Notes: a model not told the origin generated them from the letters alone. Shown: positions 17,290 to 27,343, counted from the first letter of the stretch. The stretch is DNA of 54,747 nt from an uncultured Clostridium sp. (GCA_947368535.1 CANBHY010000009.1:1-54747); one strand, 5' to 3'. Numbers and translations: made by a program.

Positions 17290-18321
17290 TTATTTTTCTT
17301 CTTTATTTACTTTTTCAAATTCTTCAATCATTCTTGAAACAGCTTTATTTTCAACAAATTTTTCAGCTTGTTTAATAGTAAATTCAAATAAAATTTCATC
17401 ACTACTTCCATGAGCTTTTACAACTGGTTTTTTTACTCCTAAAAATAAAGCTCCACCATATGATTTATAATCAACAGACTTAGCAAATCCTTTTATAGCA
17501 GGCAATGAAGGGGTAGCACATAAAGTAGTAAAAAGATTTTTCTTTAAATTTTCTGTTAGTGACTTTTTAACAAATTTACCAAGTCCCTCTACAGATTTTA
17601 AAAATATATTACCTGTAAAACCATCAGTAACAATTGCATCTATCTCTCCAGAGAACGCATCTCTACCTTCTACATTTCCTACAAAATTTATTCCTAATTC
17701 TTCTGATTTTTCCTTTAACAATAAATATGACTCCTTGGTCAAATCATTACCTTTTGTTTCTTCAGTTCCTATATTTAATAAACCAATTGTAGGTTTTTCT
17801 ATTCCAAAAGTATTTCGTAAATATATTGTAGACATTAGCGCAAATTGAAGCAAATTAATTGGTTTGCAATTTGTATTAGCACCACAATCCATAAGTAATA
17901 ATTGACTATGATATGCGGGCAAAATTCCACCTAAAGCAGGTCTATCTATTCCTTTTATTCTTCCAACTAATAAAGTAGCTCCAGTAAGTAAAGCTCCAGA
18001 ATTACCAGCTGAAATAAATACATCTCCTTCAGCTTCTTTAAGCATTTTAAAACCTACTACCATTGAAGAATCTTTCTTATGTTTAATTGCCATTGTTGGA
18101 ATATCTTCCATTTCAATAGTTTCAGTTGCGTTTTTAATAACTAATCTATCAGAAATTTCTTCAGGTCCTTTCCCATAAAATTCTTTAAATTTACTTCTGA
18201 TAATTTCTTCTTTTCCGATTAAAACAATCTCAGATTTAATTTGATTTACCGCCTTATATGCTCCTTTAATTGTAGCATCTGGTGCATTATCTCCACCCAT
18301 TGCATCCAATAATATTTTCAT
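17290..18321 (-). CDS. plsX: Phosphate acyltransferase PlsX
   Basis: Converts acyl-ACP and phosphate to acyl-phosphate, the acyl donor for PlsY in phosphatidic acid synthesis. The 343 residues begin ILLDAMGGDNAP, and the family motifs ISAGNSGALL and GANTNCKP are present. It is peripheral to the membrane in characterised members. GGGGGA precedes the ATG. It is transcribed with acpP. No rnc or fabD neighbours, unlike the fuller fap clusters of Bacillus. I see no clear FapR operator in its promoter. Confidence 0.95.
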   Translation of the reverse strand: MKILLDAMGGDNAPDATIKGAYKAVNQIKSEIVLIGKEEIIRSKFKEFYGKGPEEISDRLVIKNATETIEMEDIPTMAIKHKKDSSMVVGFKMLKEAEGDVFISAGNSGALLTGATLLVGRIKGIDRPALGGILPAYHSQLLLMDCGANTNCKPINLLQFALMSTIYLRNTFGIEKPTIGLLNIGTEETKGNDLTKESYLLLKEKSEELGINFVGNVEGRDAFSGEIDAIVTDGFTGNIFLKSVEGLGKFVKKSLTENLKKNLFTTLCATPSLPAIKGFAKSVDYKSYGGALFLGVKKPVVKAHGSSDEILFEFTIKQAEKFVENKAVSRMIEEFEKVNKEEK

Positions 18322-18355
18322 ATGAGTCCCCCTAAACTAATTGTATACGTTAATT

Positions 18356-18384
18356 ATTTTATTATGATAGTATAAAAAAATCAA
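18356..18384 (-). promoter_or_regulatory. Promoter of plsX
   Basis: Minus strand: TTGATT (18379-18384), 17-bp spacer, TAAAAT (18356-18361), 35 bases before the start codon. Confidence 0.7.
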
Positions 18385-18428
18385 GTTGTATTTACAATAT
18401 TTAATAAATTTTGCAATCCAAAATATAT

Positions 18429-18456
18429 AAAAGATACAATTTAAATTGTATCTTTT
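18429..18456 (-). terminator. Terminator after the DUF3592-type gene
   Basis: A perfect palindrome of two 14-bp arms (AAAAGATACAATTT and complement) flanked by T-rich sequence. It lies 21 bases after the stop of the gene at 18478. Confidence 0.75.
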
Positions 18457-18477
18457 TTCTTTTAGTTATGTATTAAA

Positions 18478-18882
18478 TTATTCTCTTTTCTTTACCATAG
18501 TATATACCATTCCTAGTGCTCCGAAAACAGTTACTACTATACCTATTACTTTAAATATTTTCAAAAAACCTTCTTCTCCTTCAGCATAAACTTTTTGTGG
18601 ATTTTCTTCTTCATAATATAAAGTAATATCTTGTCCAACTCTAAAGCTAGAAGAATAATAGCCTAATTTATCTTCATATAACTGATCATCTATTTCATAT
18701 TCAACATAAACATCATGTGACTCATCATCTCCATGTCTCTCCCTTTCAATATCCGTTATTTTACCTGTAATTTTAATCATTTCATCTTTATCAGGCATTG
18801 AATTTAAAGCTATGCTACTTACTATAATAAATATAACTCCTACTAATAGTACTATAACAAATGGTAAAATTTTATTCTTCAT
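18478..18882 (-). CDS. DUF3592-like small membrane protein
   Basis: A 134-residue protein with two membrane segments (about residues 6-26 and 108-128) enclosing an extracytoplasmic beta-rich domain (MIKITGKITDIERERHG through ITLYYEEENPQKVY). That pattern is typical of DUF3592 proteins, whose function is unknown. GGGAGG lies upstream of the ATG. It is monocistronic, between tuf and plsX, with hairpins on both sides. Confidence 0.75.
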   Translation of the reverse strand: MKNKILPFVIVLLVGVIFIIVSSIALNSMPDKDEMIKITGKITDIERERHGDDESHDVYVEYEIDDQLYEDKLGYYSSSFRVGQDITLYYEEENPQKVYAEGEEGFLKIFKVIGIVVTVFGALGMVYTMVKKRE

Positions 18883-18984
18883 ACTTTTTCCTCCCTTTTT
18901 TTATGATTATAAACATATTTAATTATATATTCAATATTTTATTATCAAAAATAGAACTTTAATGATAAAAAGTTAATAATAAAA

Positions 18985-19024
18985 AAATAGCAAGAAACTA
19001 CACTATGTGTAATCCTTGCTATTT
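18985..19024 (-). terminator. Terminator of tuf and the str operon
   Basis: A 10-bp stem (AAATAGCAAG at 18985-18994 with its complement at 19015-19024) and a 20-nt loop, followed on the minus strand by a run of T. It begins 19 bases after the tuf stop. Confidence 0.85.
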
Positions 19025-19042
19025 CTATTTTTCATTTATATA

Positions 19043-20245
19043 TTATTCTATAATATCAGAAACGATACCAGAACCTACTGTTCTACCACCTTCACGAATA
19101 GCGAATCTTAATCCTTTTTCGATAGCGATAGGAGTAATAAGTTCTATAGTCATTTGAACGTTATCACCTGGCATAACCATTTCTGTTCCAGCAGGTAATT
19201 CAATAACACCTGTAACGTCAGTTGTTCTGAAATAGAATTGTGGTCTATATCCATTGAAGAATGGTGTATGTCTTCCACCTTCTTCTTTAGTTAATACATA
19301 AACTTCTGATTTGAATTTTGTATGTGGTTTGATTGTTCCTGGTTTTGCAAGAACTTGACCTCTTTCGATATCAGTTCTTTGAACACCTCTTAAAAGAACA
19401 CCTATGTTATCACCAGCTTCAGCTTGGTCAAGTAATTTTCTGAACATTTCAACACCAGTAACAACTGTTTTGCTAGATTCAGCTTTTAATCCAACCATTT
19501 CAACTTCGTCTGATACTTTAACAATACCTCTTTCAACTCTACCTGTAGCAACAGTTCCTCTACCAGTAATAGAGAATACGTCTTCAACTGGCATTAAGAA
19601 TGGTTCATCTGTTGGTCTAGCTGGAGTTGGGATATAGCTATCAATAGCTTCCATTAATTCTTTCATTGGAACATATACAGCCTCATTAGGATCTGTAGAT
19701 GTGCTCTCTAATACGTTTAATGAAGATCCTTTTATGATTGGAATTTCGTCTCCAGGGAAATCATATTTAGATAATAAATCTCTAACTTCCATTTCAACTA
19801 ATTCTAATAATTCTGGATCATCAACCATATCGCATTTATTTAAGTAAACAACGATATATTTAACACCAACTTGTCTAGCAAGTAAGATGTGCTCTCTAGT
19901 TTGTGGCATAGGTCCATCAGCAGCAGAAACTACTAATACAGCACCATCCATTTGAGCAGCACCTGTAATCATGTTTTTAACATAGTCAGCGTGACCTGGA
20001 CAGTCAACGTGAGCATAGTGTCTATTTTCTGTTTCATATTCAACGTGAGCTGTATTAATTGTGATTCCTCTTGCTTTTTCTTCTGGAGCTCCATCGATTT
20101 GATCATATGCTTCATATTGAGCTCTTCCTAATAAGCTTAAGTATTTAGTAATAGCAGCTGTTGTTGTTGTTTTACCATGGTCAACATGTCCGATTGTACC
20201 AATGTTAACGTGTGGTTTTGTTCTTTCAAATTTAGCTTTAGCCAT
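19043..20245 (-). CDS. tuf: Elongation factor Tu
   Basis: GTPase that delivers aminoacyl-tRNA to the ribosome. The 400 residues are full length. The P-loop is GHVDHGKT (19-26), followed by switch regions with [14 protein letters not shown] and DCPGHADYV, and NKCD for guanine specificity. Domains 2 and 3 are complete and end in [16 protein letters not shown] precedes the ATG. Last gene of the str operon, 118 bases after fusA. Its codons are more uniform and GC-richer than average, as expected for a highly expressed gene. Confidence 0.98.
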   Translation of the reverse strand: MAKAKFERTKPHVNIGTIGHVDHGKTTTTAAITKYLSLLGRAQYEAYDQIDGAPEEKARGITINTAHVEYETENRHYAHVDCPGHADYVKNMITGAAQMDGAVLVVSAADGPMPQTREHILLARQVGVKYIVVYLNKCDMVDDPELLELVEMEVRDLLSKYDFPGDEIPIIKGSSLNVLESTSTDPNEAVYVPMKELMEAIDSYIPTPARPTDEPFLMPVEDVFSITGRGTVATGRVERGIVKVSDEVEMVGLKAESSKTVVTGVEMFRKLLDQAEAGDNIGVLLRGVQRTDIERGQVLAKPGTIKPHTKFKSEVYVLTKEEGGRHTPFFNGYRPQFYFRTTDVTGVIELPAGTEMVMPGDNVQMTIELITPIAIEKGLRFAIREGGRTVGSGIVSDIIE

Positions 20246-20363
20246 TTGAAATTCCTCCTTTTTCTTTCTTATTTTTTATTTTAAAATTGTAAATTTAATG
20301 ACTAATTTTAATTAGCAAATGCATTTTACACTATTTCTAGTAAAATTGCAATATCTTTTAAAA

Positions 20364-22448
20364 TTATTCTTCTTTTTTAGCTCTAGAAGAAACAATAGCA
20401 TCATTAACTGATTTTGGAACTTCTTCATAATGAGAAGGTTCCATAGAATATGTTCCTCTACCTTGTGTTTTAGAACGTAAGTCTGTAGCGTATCCAAACA
20501 TTTCAGAAAGTGGAATAAATGCATGTATATCTTGCATTCCATCTTCTCCGTCCATACCTTCCATTCTACCACGTCTAGAGTTTACATCTCCTATAACGTC
20601 TCCCATGTATTCTTCTGGAACTGTGATGTCAACTTTCATAATTGGTTCTAAGATAACTGATTTTGCTTGTCTACAACCTTCTTTGAAAGCCATAGAAGCA
20701 GCAATCTTGAATGCCATTTCTGAAGAGTCAACTTCGTGATAAGATCCATCTACTAATGAAACTTTGAAATCTATAACTGGGTAACCAGCTAAAATACCTG
20801 TTTCAGCAGCTTCTCTCATACCTTGTTCAATTGGTTTAATATATTCTTTTGGAACAGCACCACCAACGATTTTGCTCTCAAATTCTATACCTTTACCTGG
20901 TTCTAATGGTTCCATTTCAAACCAAACATCACCATATTGACCTTTACCACCAGATTGTCTGATGAATTTACCTTGAACTTTAACTGCATTTCTAATTGTT
21001 TCTTTGTAAGCAACTTGTGGTTTACCTACGTTACATTCAACTTTGAATTCTCTCTTTAATCTATCAACGATGATATCTAAGTGTAATTCACCCATACCAG
21101 CGATAATAGTTTGACCAGTTTCTTGGTTTGTATAAGCTTTAAATGTTGGATCTTCTTCAGCAAGTTTTGCTAAAGCAATACCCATTTTTTCTTGAGCAGC
21201 TTTATCTTTTGGCTCAATAGCTATATCGATAACTGGCTCTGGGAATTCCATTGATTCTAAGATTATTGGATGATCAGGATCACATAAAGTATTTCCTGTT
21301 GTAACTTCTTTTAATCCAACTGCAGCTGCAATATCACCAGCATATACTTTATCAATATCTTCTCTGTGATTTGAATGCATTTGAAGAATTCTACCAATTC
21401 TTTCTTTTTTATCTTTGCTTGAATTTAAAACTGTTGATCCAGACTCTAATGTTCCTGAATAAACTCTAAAGAAACATAATTTTCCAACGAATGGGTCTGT
21501 AGCAATTTTAAATGCTAAAGCAGCAAATGGTTCTGTATCAGAAGTTTTAGCTTCTGTTTCTTCACCAGTCATTGTTTCACCTTTAATATGAGCAATATCA
21601 AGTGGTGATGGCATATAATCAACAACAGCGTTTAATAATTCTTGAACACCTTTGTTTTTATATGAAGAACCACAAGTTACAGGAACTATTGAGTTAGCAA
21701 TTGTGCCAGCTCTTAATCCTCTTTTAATTTCTTCTTCTGTTAGTTCTTCACCATCAAGATATTTCATCATTAATTCTTCATCTTGTTCAGCAACAGCTTC
21801 TACCATTTTATCATGGAATTCTTGAGCTTGTGCTTTCATATCTTCAGGAATTTCAGTTTCTTCAACTTCTTTTCCTAAATCATCTTTATGAATAAAAGCT
21901 TTCATTTTTATTAAATCAACAATTCCTTTGAAATTGTCTTCTGCTCCAACAGGTAATTGAATTGGAACAGCGTTAGCTTTTAATCTATTTTTTAGTTGGT
22001 CTACGCAAAGCATAAAGTTTGCACCAGTAATATCCATTTTGTTTACATATACCATTCTTGGAACGCTATATTTATCTGCTTGTCTCCAAACAGTTTCAGT
22101 TTGTGGTTGAACACCACCTTTTGCAGCTAAAACTGTAACAGCACCATCAAGTACTTTTAAAGATCTTTGAACCTCAACTGTAAAATCAACGTGACCTGGA
22201 GTATCAATAATATTAATTCTATTATTATTCCAGAAACATGTTGTACAAGCTGAAGTAATTGTTATACCTCTTTCTTGTTCTTGAGCCATCCAGTCCATAG
22301 TTGCAGCTCCCTCATGAACTTCACCTATTTTATGAGTTTTACCTGTATAGAATAATATTCTCTCAGTTGTTGTTGTTTTACCAGCATCAATGTGAGCCAT
22401 AATTCCTATATTTCTAGTTCTCTCTAGTGGATATTCTCTTCCTGCCAT
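20364..22448 (-). CDS. fusA: Elongation factor G
   Basis: GTPase that drives translocation. The 694 residues cover all five domains. The P-loop is AHIDAGKT (18-25), with [16 protein letters not shown] and NKMD following. The domain IV segment ([11 protein letters not shown]) and domain V end ([16 protein letters not shown]) are present. The ATG follows AGAGGGGGAAAAAATTA. The 189 bases between it and rpsG are unusually long for a str operon and contain a 130-bp near-palindrome (22509-22638). Confidence 0.98.
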   Translation of the reverse strand: MAGREYPLERTRNIGIMAHIDAGKTTTTERILFYTGKTHKIGEVHEGAATMDWMAQEQERGITITSACTTCFWNNNRINIIDTPGHVDFTVEVQRSLKVLDGAVTVLAAKGGVQPQTETVWRQADKYSVPRMVYVNKMDITGANFMLCVDQLKNRLKANAVPIQLPVGAEDNFKGIVDLIKMKAFIHKDDLGKEVEETEIPEDMKAQAQEFHDKMVEAVAEQDEELMMKYLDGEELTEEEIKRGLRAGTIANSIVPVTCGSSYKNKGVQELLNAVVDYMPSPLDIAHIKGETMTGEETEAKTSDTEPFAALAFKIATDPFVGKLCFFRVYSGTLESGSTVLNSSKDKKERIGRILQMHSNHREDIDKVYAGDIAAAVGLKEVTTGNTLCDPDHPIILESMEFPEPVIDIAIEPKDKAAQEKMGIALAKLAEEDPTFKAYTNQETGQTIIAGMGELHLDIIVDRLKREFKVECNVGKPQVAYKETIRNAVKVQGKFIRQSGGKGQYGDVWFEMEPLEPGKGIEFESKIVGGAVPKEYIKPIEQGMREAAETGILAGYPVIDFKVSLVDGSYHEVDSSEMAFKIAASMAFKEGCRQAKSVILEPIMKVDITVPEEYMGDVIGDVNSRRGRMEGMDGEDGMQDIHAFIPLSEMFGYATDLRSKTQGRGTYSMEPSHYEEVPKSVNDAIVSSRAKKEE

Positions 22449-22508
22449 TAATTTTTTCCCCCTCTCTAGGTTTTATCTTATTTAAAATATTTCTAAATTA
22501 ACTACACT

Positions 22509-22638
22509 GAATTTACGATTAGAATTATTATTCTGTGCATTTTTGGTTATTCAGTATGAGATGCAGGCGTACGATGGTACGTCGAATGTCATACTGGATA
22601 CCGGAAATGTGCAGAATGATGATTATCATCGTAAATTC
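22509..22638. repeat. 130-bp near-perfect palindrome (long hairpin) between rpsG and fusA
   Basis: The left end GAATTTACGAT (22509-22519) matches the inverted right end (22628-22638) exactly. Pairing continues with scattered differences through CAGTATGA to a central CGTAC-GATG-GTACG at 22568-22581. The right end takes in the first base of the rpsG stop codon. The sequence is more GC-rich than nearby spacers. Most arm differences are T on the left against C on the right, or G against A, which are U-G pairs in a plus-strand RNA but A-C mismatches in the minus-strand operon RNA. There is no U-tract on either side, so it is not a standard terminator. It could be a MITE-like insertion or an antisense structured RNA. 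Confidence 0.8.
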
Positions 22639-23108
22639 TACCATTTGTAGTGTGCAAAAGCCTTATTAGCTTCAGCCATTCTATGTGTATCTTCTTTCTT
22701 CTTAAATGCTCCACCGTTTCCGTTAACAGCATCGATTATTTCACCAGCTAATTTTTCAGCCATTGTTTTTTCATGTCTGTTTCTAGCATATGAAACTAAC
22801 CATCTTAAACCTAAAGTTTGTCTTCTTTCTGGTCTAATTTCGATTGGAACTTGATATGTTGCTCCACCTACTCTTCTTGCTTTAACTTCAAGAACTGGCA
22901 TAACATTTTCTAAAGCTGCTTCAAAAACTTCTAATGGATCTTTGTTTTCTTTTTCTTTTACTATATCAAATGCTCCATAAACTATTTTTTGAGCAACTGA
23001 TTTTTTACCATCTAACATTATATTGTTAACTAATTTTGTAACAACTTTGCTATTATATATTGGATCTGGTAAAACATCTCTTTTTGCTATAAATCCTCTT
23101 CTTGGCAC
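22638..23108 (-). CDS. rpsG: 30S ribosomal protein S7
   Basis: Binds the 3' major domain of 16S rRNA and nucleates assembly of the small-subunit head. The 156 residues are the usual length: [20 protein letters not shown] at the start and [15 protein letters not shown] at the end. AAGGAGGG precedes the ATG. A 9-bp hairpin (23135-23157, TTTAATGTT with its complement) lies just upstream of the ribosome site in the 171-nt rpsL-rpsG spacer and could shape its translation. The stop codon is shared with the end of the 130-bp palindrome. Confidence 0.98.
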   Translation of the reverse strand: MPRRGFIAKRDVLPDPIYNSKVVTKLVNNIMLDGKKSVAQKIVYGAFDIVKEKENKDPLEVFEAALENVMPVLEVKARRVGGATYQVPIEIRPERRQTLGLRWLVSYARNRHEKTMAEKLAGEIIDAVNGNGGAFKKKEDTHRMAEANKAFAHYKW

Positions 23109-23279
23109 TATACTTCCCTCCTTATAAAAATTTATTTAATGTTATATAAACATTAAAAGGTACTCTGAAAAGACTATTTCACTTTCCCGTAACAGTGCTA
23201 ATCTATCTACTTAAAAGGTAATTTTAAATAAATAAAATATGCACTATTTTGTCTTAGTAATATTTCTAATTACCTAAAA

Positions 23280-23693
23280 TTACTTTTTAGGTTTTTTAGC
23301 TCCATATTTAGATCTAGCTTGCATTCTATCTTTAACACCTGCTGTATCTAAAGTTCCTCTGATTATGTGATATCTAACACCTGGGATATCTTTAACCCTA
23401 CCACCTCTTATAAGAACAACACTGTGCTCTTGTAAGTTGTGTCCTTCTCCAGGAATGTAAGAAGTAACTTCATAACCATTAGAAAGTCTAACTCTGGCAA
23501 CTTTTCTTAAAGCTGAGTTTGGCTTCTTTGGAGTAACTGTTTTAACAACTGTACAAACACCTCTTTTTTGTGGTGATCTGCTATCTGTAGCTCTATTTTT
23601 CTTTGAGTTCCATCCTTTTTGTAATGCTGGAGCTGTTGATTTAGCTGTAGTTGTTTGTCTTCCTTTTCTTACTAACTGATTAATTGTTGGCAT
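23280..23693 (-). CDS. rpsL: 30S ribosomal protein S12
   Basis: Decoding-centre protein of the small subunit. The 137 residues include [19 protein letters not shown] and [18 protein letters not shown]. The latter is followed by [10 protein letters not shown], whose Asp is the target of RimO (457-1761). The streptomycin-site Lys residues are wild type. GGAGGTGAAAAATAAA precedes the ATG. First gene of the str operon. No rpoB, rpoC or L7Ae-type gene lies upstream, unlike many Firmicutes. Confidence 0.98.
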   Translation of the reverse strand: MPTINQLVRKGRQTTTAKSTAPALQKGWNSKKNRATDSRSPQKRGVCTVVKTVTPKKPNSALRKVARVRLSNGYEVTSYIPGEGHNLQEHSVVLIRGGRVKDIPGVRYHIIRGTLDTAGVKDRMQARSKYGAKKPKK

Positions 23694-23727
23694 ATTTTAT
23701 TTTTCACCTCCGTCTTTTAAAATCAAT

Positions 23728-23767
23728 ATACGCTAATGCATACTATTACTAGCATACATTAGCGTAT
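23728..23767 (-). other. 5'-terminal stem-loop of the str operon leader
   Basis: ATACGCTAATG (23757-23767 on the minus strand) pairs with its complement at 23728-23738. Pairing continues inward through two G-U wobbles that exist only in the minus-strand RNA, giving a stem close to 20 bp. The promoter at 23771-23799 predicts a start near 23764, so this hairpin would form the very 5' end of the str mRNA. No U-tract follows, so a terminator is unlikely. Roles could be mRNA stabilisation or control of leader fate. Confidence 0.65.
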
Positions 23768-23770
23768 AAT

Positions 23771-23799
23771 ATTTTATCATCATTATTAATTAAAGTCAA
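23771..23799 (-). promoter_or_regulatory. Promoter of the str operon
   Basis: Minus strand: TTGACT (23794-23799), 17-bp spacer, TAAAAT (23771-23776), about 75 bases before rpsL. Confidence 0.8.
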
Positions 23800-23838
23800 C
23801 ATTTTCACTTGATTTTTAGCTAATTTTCCCAGATATTA

Positions 23839-24051
23839 TTATCTTCCATCATCGTCCAAAGTTATGTCTTTAGATTTTGGCATAGTTTTTCTAATATTTT
23901 GCATATTCGACTGCTTGTCAAATGTAGTTTTATCATCAAAACTGTAATTTCTTTTTTTAGGCTTATTATCTTCTATATCTGTTTTAGTTTCTCTTGTATT
24001 CTCAGCTACATCATGAGTTATACCAAGCAAAGCTAATATTTTTTCTAACAT
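23839..24051 (-). CDS. Small protein resembling the C-terminal tail of its large neighbour
   Basis: A 70-residue hydrophilic protein, start supported by AGGAAGGG. I know no family for it. Its sequence parallels the last 45 residues of the 1056-residue protein encoded immediately upstream. V-EN-R-T-T-I-DNK, then an R-Y-S/T-Y/F-D/S-D-T segment, then a TMP/TVP-S tail ending in acidic residues and Arg, occur in the same order in both. It starts 12 bases after that gene ends, so the pair are co-transcribed. The N-terminal MLEKILALLGI is a short amphipathic helix. It may be a partial duplication retaining a targeting or interaction tail. Confidence 0.7.
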   Translation of the reverse strand: MLEKILALLGITHDVAENTRETKTDIEDNKPKKRNYSFDDKTTFDKQSNMQNIRKTMPKSKDITLDDDGR

Positions 24052-24063
24052 CTACATCCCTTC

Positions 24064-27000
24064 CTATCTCTCATCATCATAATCTTCTCTTGAAGTAGGC
24101 ACTGTTTTAGTTGATTCATCACTATATGTATATTGTCTTGGATGTTTTTTATTATCAGCAATATTAGTATGAGTGTTTCTTAAGTTTTCCACAATATCAT
24201 AAGTTCCATCTGCTCTCCTAATAACTTTTCCTGTTTTAGTTAAATCATTTAAAACATTTATTACCCTTGGATTATCTATTGTAAAGTGTTCTGTATAACC
24301 AGCCTCTTTTAAAACATCTATCCATTTTCCTGGTTCTATAACATATGATTCTGTACCTATTACTACTGGTACAACATCTAATCCGTTTGTAAAATCAGAA
24401 ATTTCATTTGCCATATCATTCCATCCACTTGGCATACCAGTAGCTCTAGTAGATTGCCAAAAATTAAGTGAATTGCACAATTCTTGAAATTTTTGAGCTT
24501 GCTCTTGAGGTGAAGTTAAAGATGTAACTTCTGATAATAAATCTTGAGCAGTGACATTCTCTCCAACACCTCTCTTCAAGCTTGCTAATATTTCTAATAA
24601 AGGTATATCTGCATTTATTGTTCCATCAGGATTTAAAAATTCTACTGGAACAGATGTAGATGTTCTACCAGCTATATTAAATCCTAATCCATCAGACATA
24701 GAATATACTTGTCCATTACTTCCTGTATAAGAAAATCCTCTTATATTAGTAAAAGCATCTCTTGTAGTAGAATTTCCAACACCATTAGCAGCCAAAGTTA
24801 CAGTTTTATCTGAGGAGCTATTAAACAAATCTCCAACCGTTAAATCTCGCATAGAATCCGTATCTAATCTATCAACCACAATATCTCTTGTTCCTGTAAC
24901 TTCTGATTGCCACTGTTTATCATATACAGGTGCATGATTTACAGTCACATTAGTTTGAGTATGCTCTACTAACCATTTTTTGATAGCAGGTCCTACAAAT
25001 CTTCCTGTAACAACTTTTACAGTAGATTTTAACGCAGTAGTTCTTAATGTATTAACTTCTTTACTTGCAATAGCATGCTGTTTATCACTAACTGCATCAG
25101 TTTGTCTAGTTACAATTTTTCCACCTTTATCATATCTATCAATTTCTTCTTGTTCCTGCAACATAAGTTGTTTTCTTTGTTCTATAGCCTGTTTTACAAG
25201 ATCAGCATTTGCTACATTTGGATTAGCATCTAACTGTGCTTGTAGTTCTGTAAGTTGCCTTCCTAAATCTTGAATATGATTTTTATAAGCTTCTATTTTA
25301 AGTCTTTGCATATTTTGAGCTTTTAAATTTTCTTGAATATCATATGCTCCAGCTCTTAAAACTGCTTCATTTCCTTCTCTAGCTTTAAATATTGCATTAA
25401 ATCTTGAAGATGCCCAATTTCTTATAGGATGTCTTACTGGTTTCACCTGTTCTCCTACTTGAGCTTCTTTCATTTTCCTATCTGTAGCTTCTTCATCTCT
25501 TTTTCTTGCTTGATCTGCAAAATAATCCCTTCTAGCAACCATTCGATGAAATGGATTATTCTTATATGGTGATGCTACTTTATCTCCATATATAGCTCTA
25601 TGAATTGGCTGTGCTACATGTTTTCCAATAAATCTATAAACAGGAGCAACTAGATTTCTAGCAAATATTCCTACATTTAATACACCTTTTCCAACCTTAG
25701 CCAATGGTCCTCCTGTTTTAATAGGCAAATAAGAAACCTTTTCGCCATATTTTCCCATAGTAGCTAAATCTCTACGTGTATATTCATGTTGATCAAATGC
25801 AGAGTTTCTTGTTTCTACATATTTCAAATCTCGCTTATATTGTGCTTCTATTTCTTCAGGAGTTCCATAATATACAGAACTTTTACCCGCCATATGTTTT
25901 GTAGTTCTTTCTAAAGCTTCTCTATATCCATCTAACAATAGAAATTTCTCATCTTCCTCACGTTCCGGATAATCCTTTATTGTTTTATATATTACAACTC
26001 CTCTACGTTTTATTGCAGTTTCATTTGCTTTATATCTTTCTAACCTTGTTTTATATTCTTTTTCATACTCTGGATCGCCATAAAATTTAGCAAACATATC
26101 ATTTTTTCTTCTAGTGTATTCTTCTTCAATGTCTCCCATATCAATATCTCTAATCTTAGGCATATCTGGTATTTTAATTTCTTCTTGTGGATTTTGTTGT
26201 TCATCTGGTTTTTCTTCATCTTTACTATTTTCATCTTCTTGCTCAGTATTATCATGTGTAGAATCATCATTATCATGAGAATCTCCACCAGGCATATCAT
26301 TATTATCAATTTCATGTGGTTCATATTTAACATCAGAATATATAACATTTATATCGTTTTCAATATACTTAGCAAATTCATCTAGTTTAGCTCTTCTCTC
26401 AAAATGTTCTTTTTGATAATTATCCATATCATTTTTCAGTTTTTCTAAAACCTTATCTGCCGCAGCTTCTGCCATTGCTAATTTTTCAGACTCTAGTCCT
26501 CTAGCTCTCATTGAATCCAACTTACGTTGTATATCTTTCTGTTTTTCTAAAAATTCCACTAATTTTGCATTATATTCTAATTCTATTTTTTGTTGCAAAA
26601 ATCTAACTTGATTTCTAGCATTTTCTAACGCTGCTCTTGTCATTTCATCAAACTCATTTTTATCTTTTACTGATTGAACTATTCTTTCTTTCATTTCATC
26701 AACTACCACTATTCTAGTTTCTTCTCTTAATGATGCTCTTTCGCTATTTATTTCATCTTGCTTTTGAATTGACATTTCATCAGCTTCGAAAATTTTTTCC
26801 ATCAGTGCAATTATTTCATCAAATTCTTGTTCATATTCACTTTTAAATGTACTATTTTCTTGTCCCTCTTCATTCTGCTCTCTGCTTTGTTCTTCTTGAT
26901 ATTTAGTAATTTCTTCTCCCAAATATTTTCCAATTAATCCTTCCAAAGTTCTATTAACTGAATATAACAAATATGCTGGATTATTTTGCGGACTTCTCCC

Positions 27001-27234
27001 TACAGTATGTGTAGCTCTTCTCCTATCAACTTCTTCTCGCAAAGTTACCCATTCTTCAATATTTGAATCTAAAATTATTCTATCACTTCTTAATTCTTCT
27101 AAAGTACGTGCCTCTTCTGCTGTTAACATCTGTAATTGTTCTAACTCTAAAATTTGCAAATCAATTCTTTTTCTTATTTCTGCAAATTCTTGTCTACCAA
27201 GTGTCTCATACTCTTCCCTTGACATTTTAGCCAT
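24064..27234 (-). CDS. Large coiled-coil protein of unknown function (paralogue of the gene at 28661)
   Basis: Start placed at the ATG at 27234, eleven bases after AGGAG; an ATG 36 bases upstream lacks a ribosome site. The 1056 residues divide into a charged helical N-terminus (1-135), a conserved coiled-coil block (about 138-308), an acidic Asp/Glu/Asn-rich linker (about 310-350), a basic region of predicted helices with an amphipathic stretch (NVGIFARNLVAPVYRFIGK), another Gln-rich coiled coil, and a C-terminal globular-looking domain. No signal peptide, Walker motif or clear membrane span is visible. The 138-308 block is collinear with residues 93-258 of the 619-residue protein at 28661-30520. 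I recognise no named family. Its own promoter lies just after trmFO. Confidence 0.8.
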   Translation of the reverse strand: MAKMSREEYETLGRQEFAEIRKRIDLQILELEQLQMLTAEEARTLEELRSDRIILDSNIEEWVTLREEVDRRRATHTVGRSPQNNPAYLLYSVNRTLEGLIGKYLGEEITKYQEEQSREQNEEGQENSTFKSEYEQEFDEIIALMEKIFEADEMSIQKQDEINSERASLREETRIVVVDEMKERIVQSVKDKNEFDEMTRAALENARNQVRFLQQKIELEYNAKLVEFLEKQKDIQRKLDSMRARGLESEKLAMAEAAADKVLEKLKNDMDNYQKEHFERRAKLDEFAKYIENDINVIYSDVKYEPHEIDNNDMPGGDSHDNDDSTHDNTEQEDENSKDEEKPDEQQNPQEEIKIPDMPKIRDIDMGDIEEEYTRRKNDMFAKFYGDPEYEKEYKTRLERYKANETAIKRRGVVIYKTIKDYPEREEDEKFLLLDGYREALERTTKHMAGKSSVYYGTPEEIEAQYKRDLKYVETRNSAFDQHEYTRRDLATMGKYGEKVSYLPIKTGGPLAKVGKGVLNVGIFARNLVAPVYRFIGKHVAQPIHRAIYGDKVASPYKNNPFHRMVARRDYFADQARKRDEEATDRKMKEAQVGEQVKPVRHPIRNWASSRFNAIFKAREGNEAVLRAGAYDIQENLKAQNMQRLKIEAYKNHIQDLGRQLTELQAQLDANPNVANADLVKQAIEQRKQLMLQEQEEIDRYDKGGKIVTRQTDAVSDKQHAIASKEVNTLRTTALKSTVKVVTGRFVGPAIKKWLVEHTQTNVTVNHAPVYDKQWQSEVTGTRDIVVDRLDTDSMRDLTVGDLFNSSSDKTVTLAANGVGNSTTRDAFTNIRGFSYTGSNGQVYSMSDGLGFNIAGRTSTSVPVEFLNPDGTINADIPLLEILASLKRGVGENVTAQDLLSEVTSLTSPQEQAQKFQELCNSLNFWQSTRATGMPSGWNDMANEISDFTNGLDVVPVVIGTESYVIEPGKWIDVLKEAGYTEHFTIDNPRVINVLNDLTKTGKVIRRADGTYDIVENLRNTHTNIADNKKHPRQYTYSDESTKTVPTSREDYDDER

Positions 27235-27271
27235 TTCGACATTTTCTCCTAAATTACACTTATCTATCATA

Positions 27272-27300
27272 ATTCTAACTTAATCGACATTATTAAACAA
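27272..27300 (-). promoter_or_regulatory. Probable promoter of the 1056-residue coiled-coil gene
   Basis: Minus strand: TTGTTT (27295-27300), 17-bp spacer, TAGAAT (27272-27277). It follows the trmFO terminator, so the downstream gene needs a start of its own. Confidence 0.5.
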
Positions 27301-27312
27301 TTACTGCAATAA

Positions 27313-27343
27313 AAAAATAATACAAATATTATATATTTGTATC
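27313..27343 (-). terminator. Terminator at the end of trmFO
   Basis: Minus strand: a perfect 10-bp stem (ATACAAATAT and complement, 27334-27343 with 27321-27330) with a 3-nt loop, then a T-rich tract. The 5' arm lies inside the last trmFO codons. Confidence 0.8.

Noticed and set aside
22509..22638. Interpretation of the long palindrome as the rpsG terminator
   Set aside because: There is no U-tract after it on the minus strand, and fusA downstream shows no strong promoter of its own, so the operon must read through.
27235..27241. A second perfect 0A box (minus strand TGTCGAA) before the 1056-residue gene
   Set aside because: It lies between the ribosome site and the start codon, where a Spo0A site would be unusual; probably chance.
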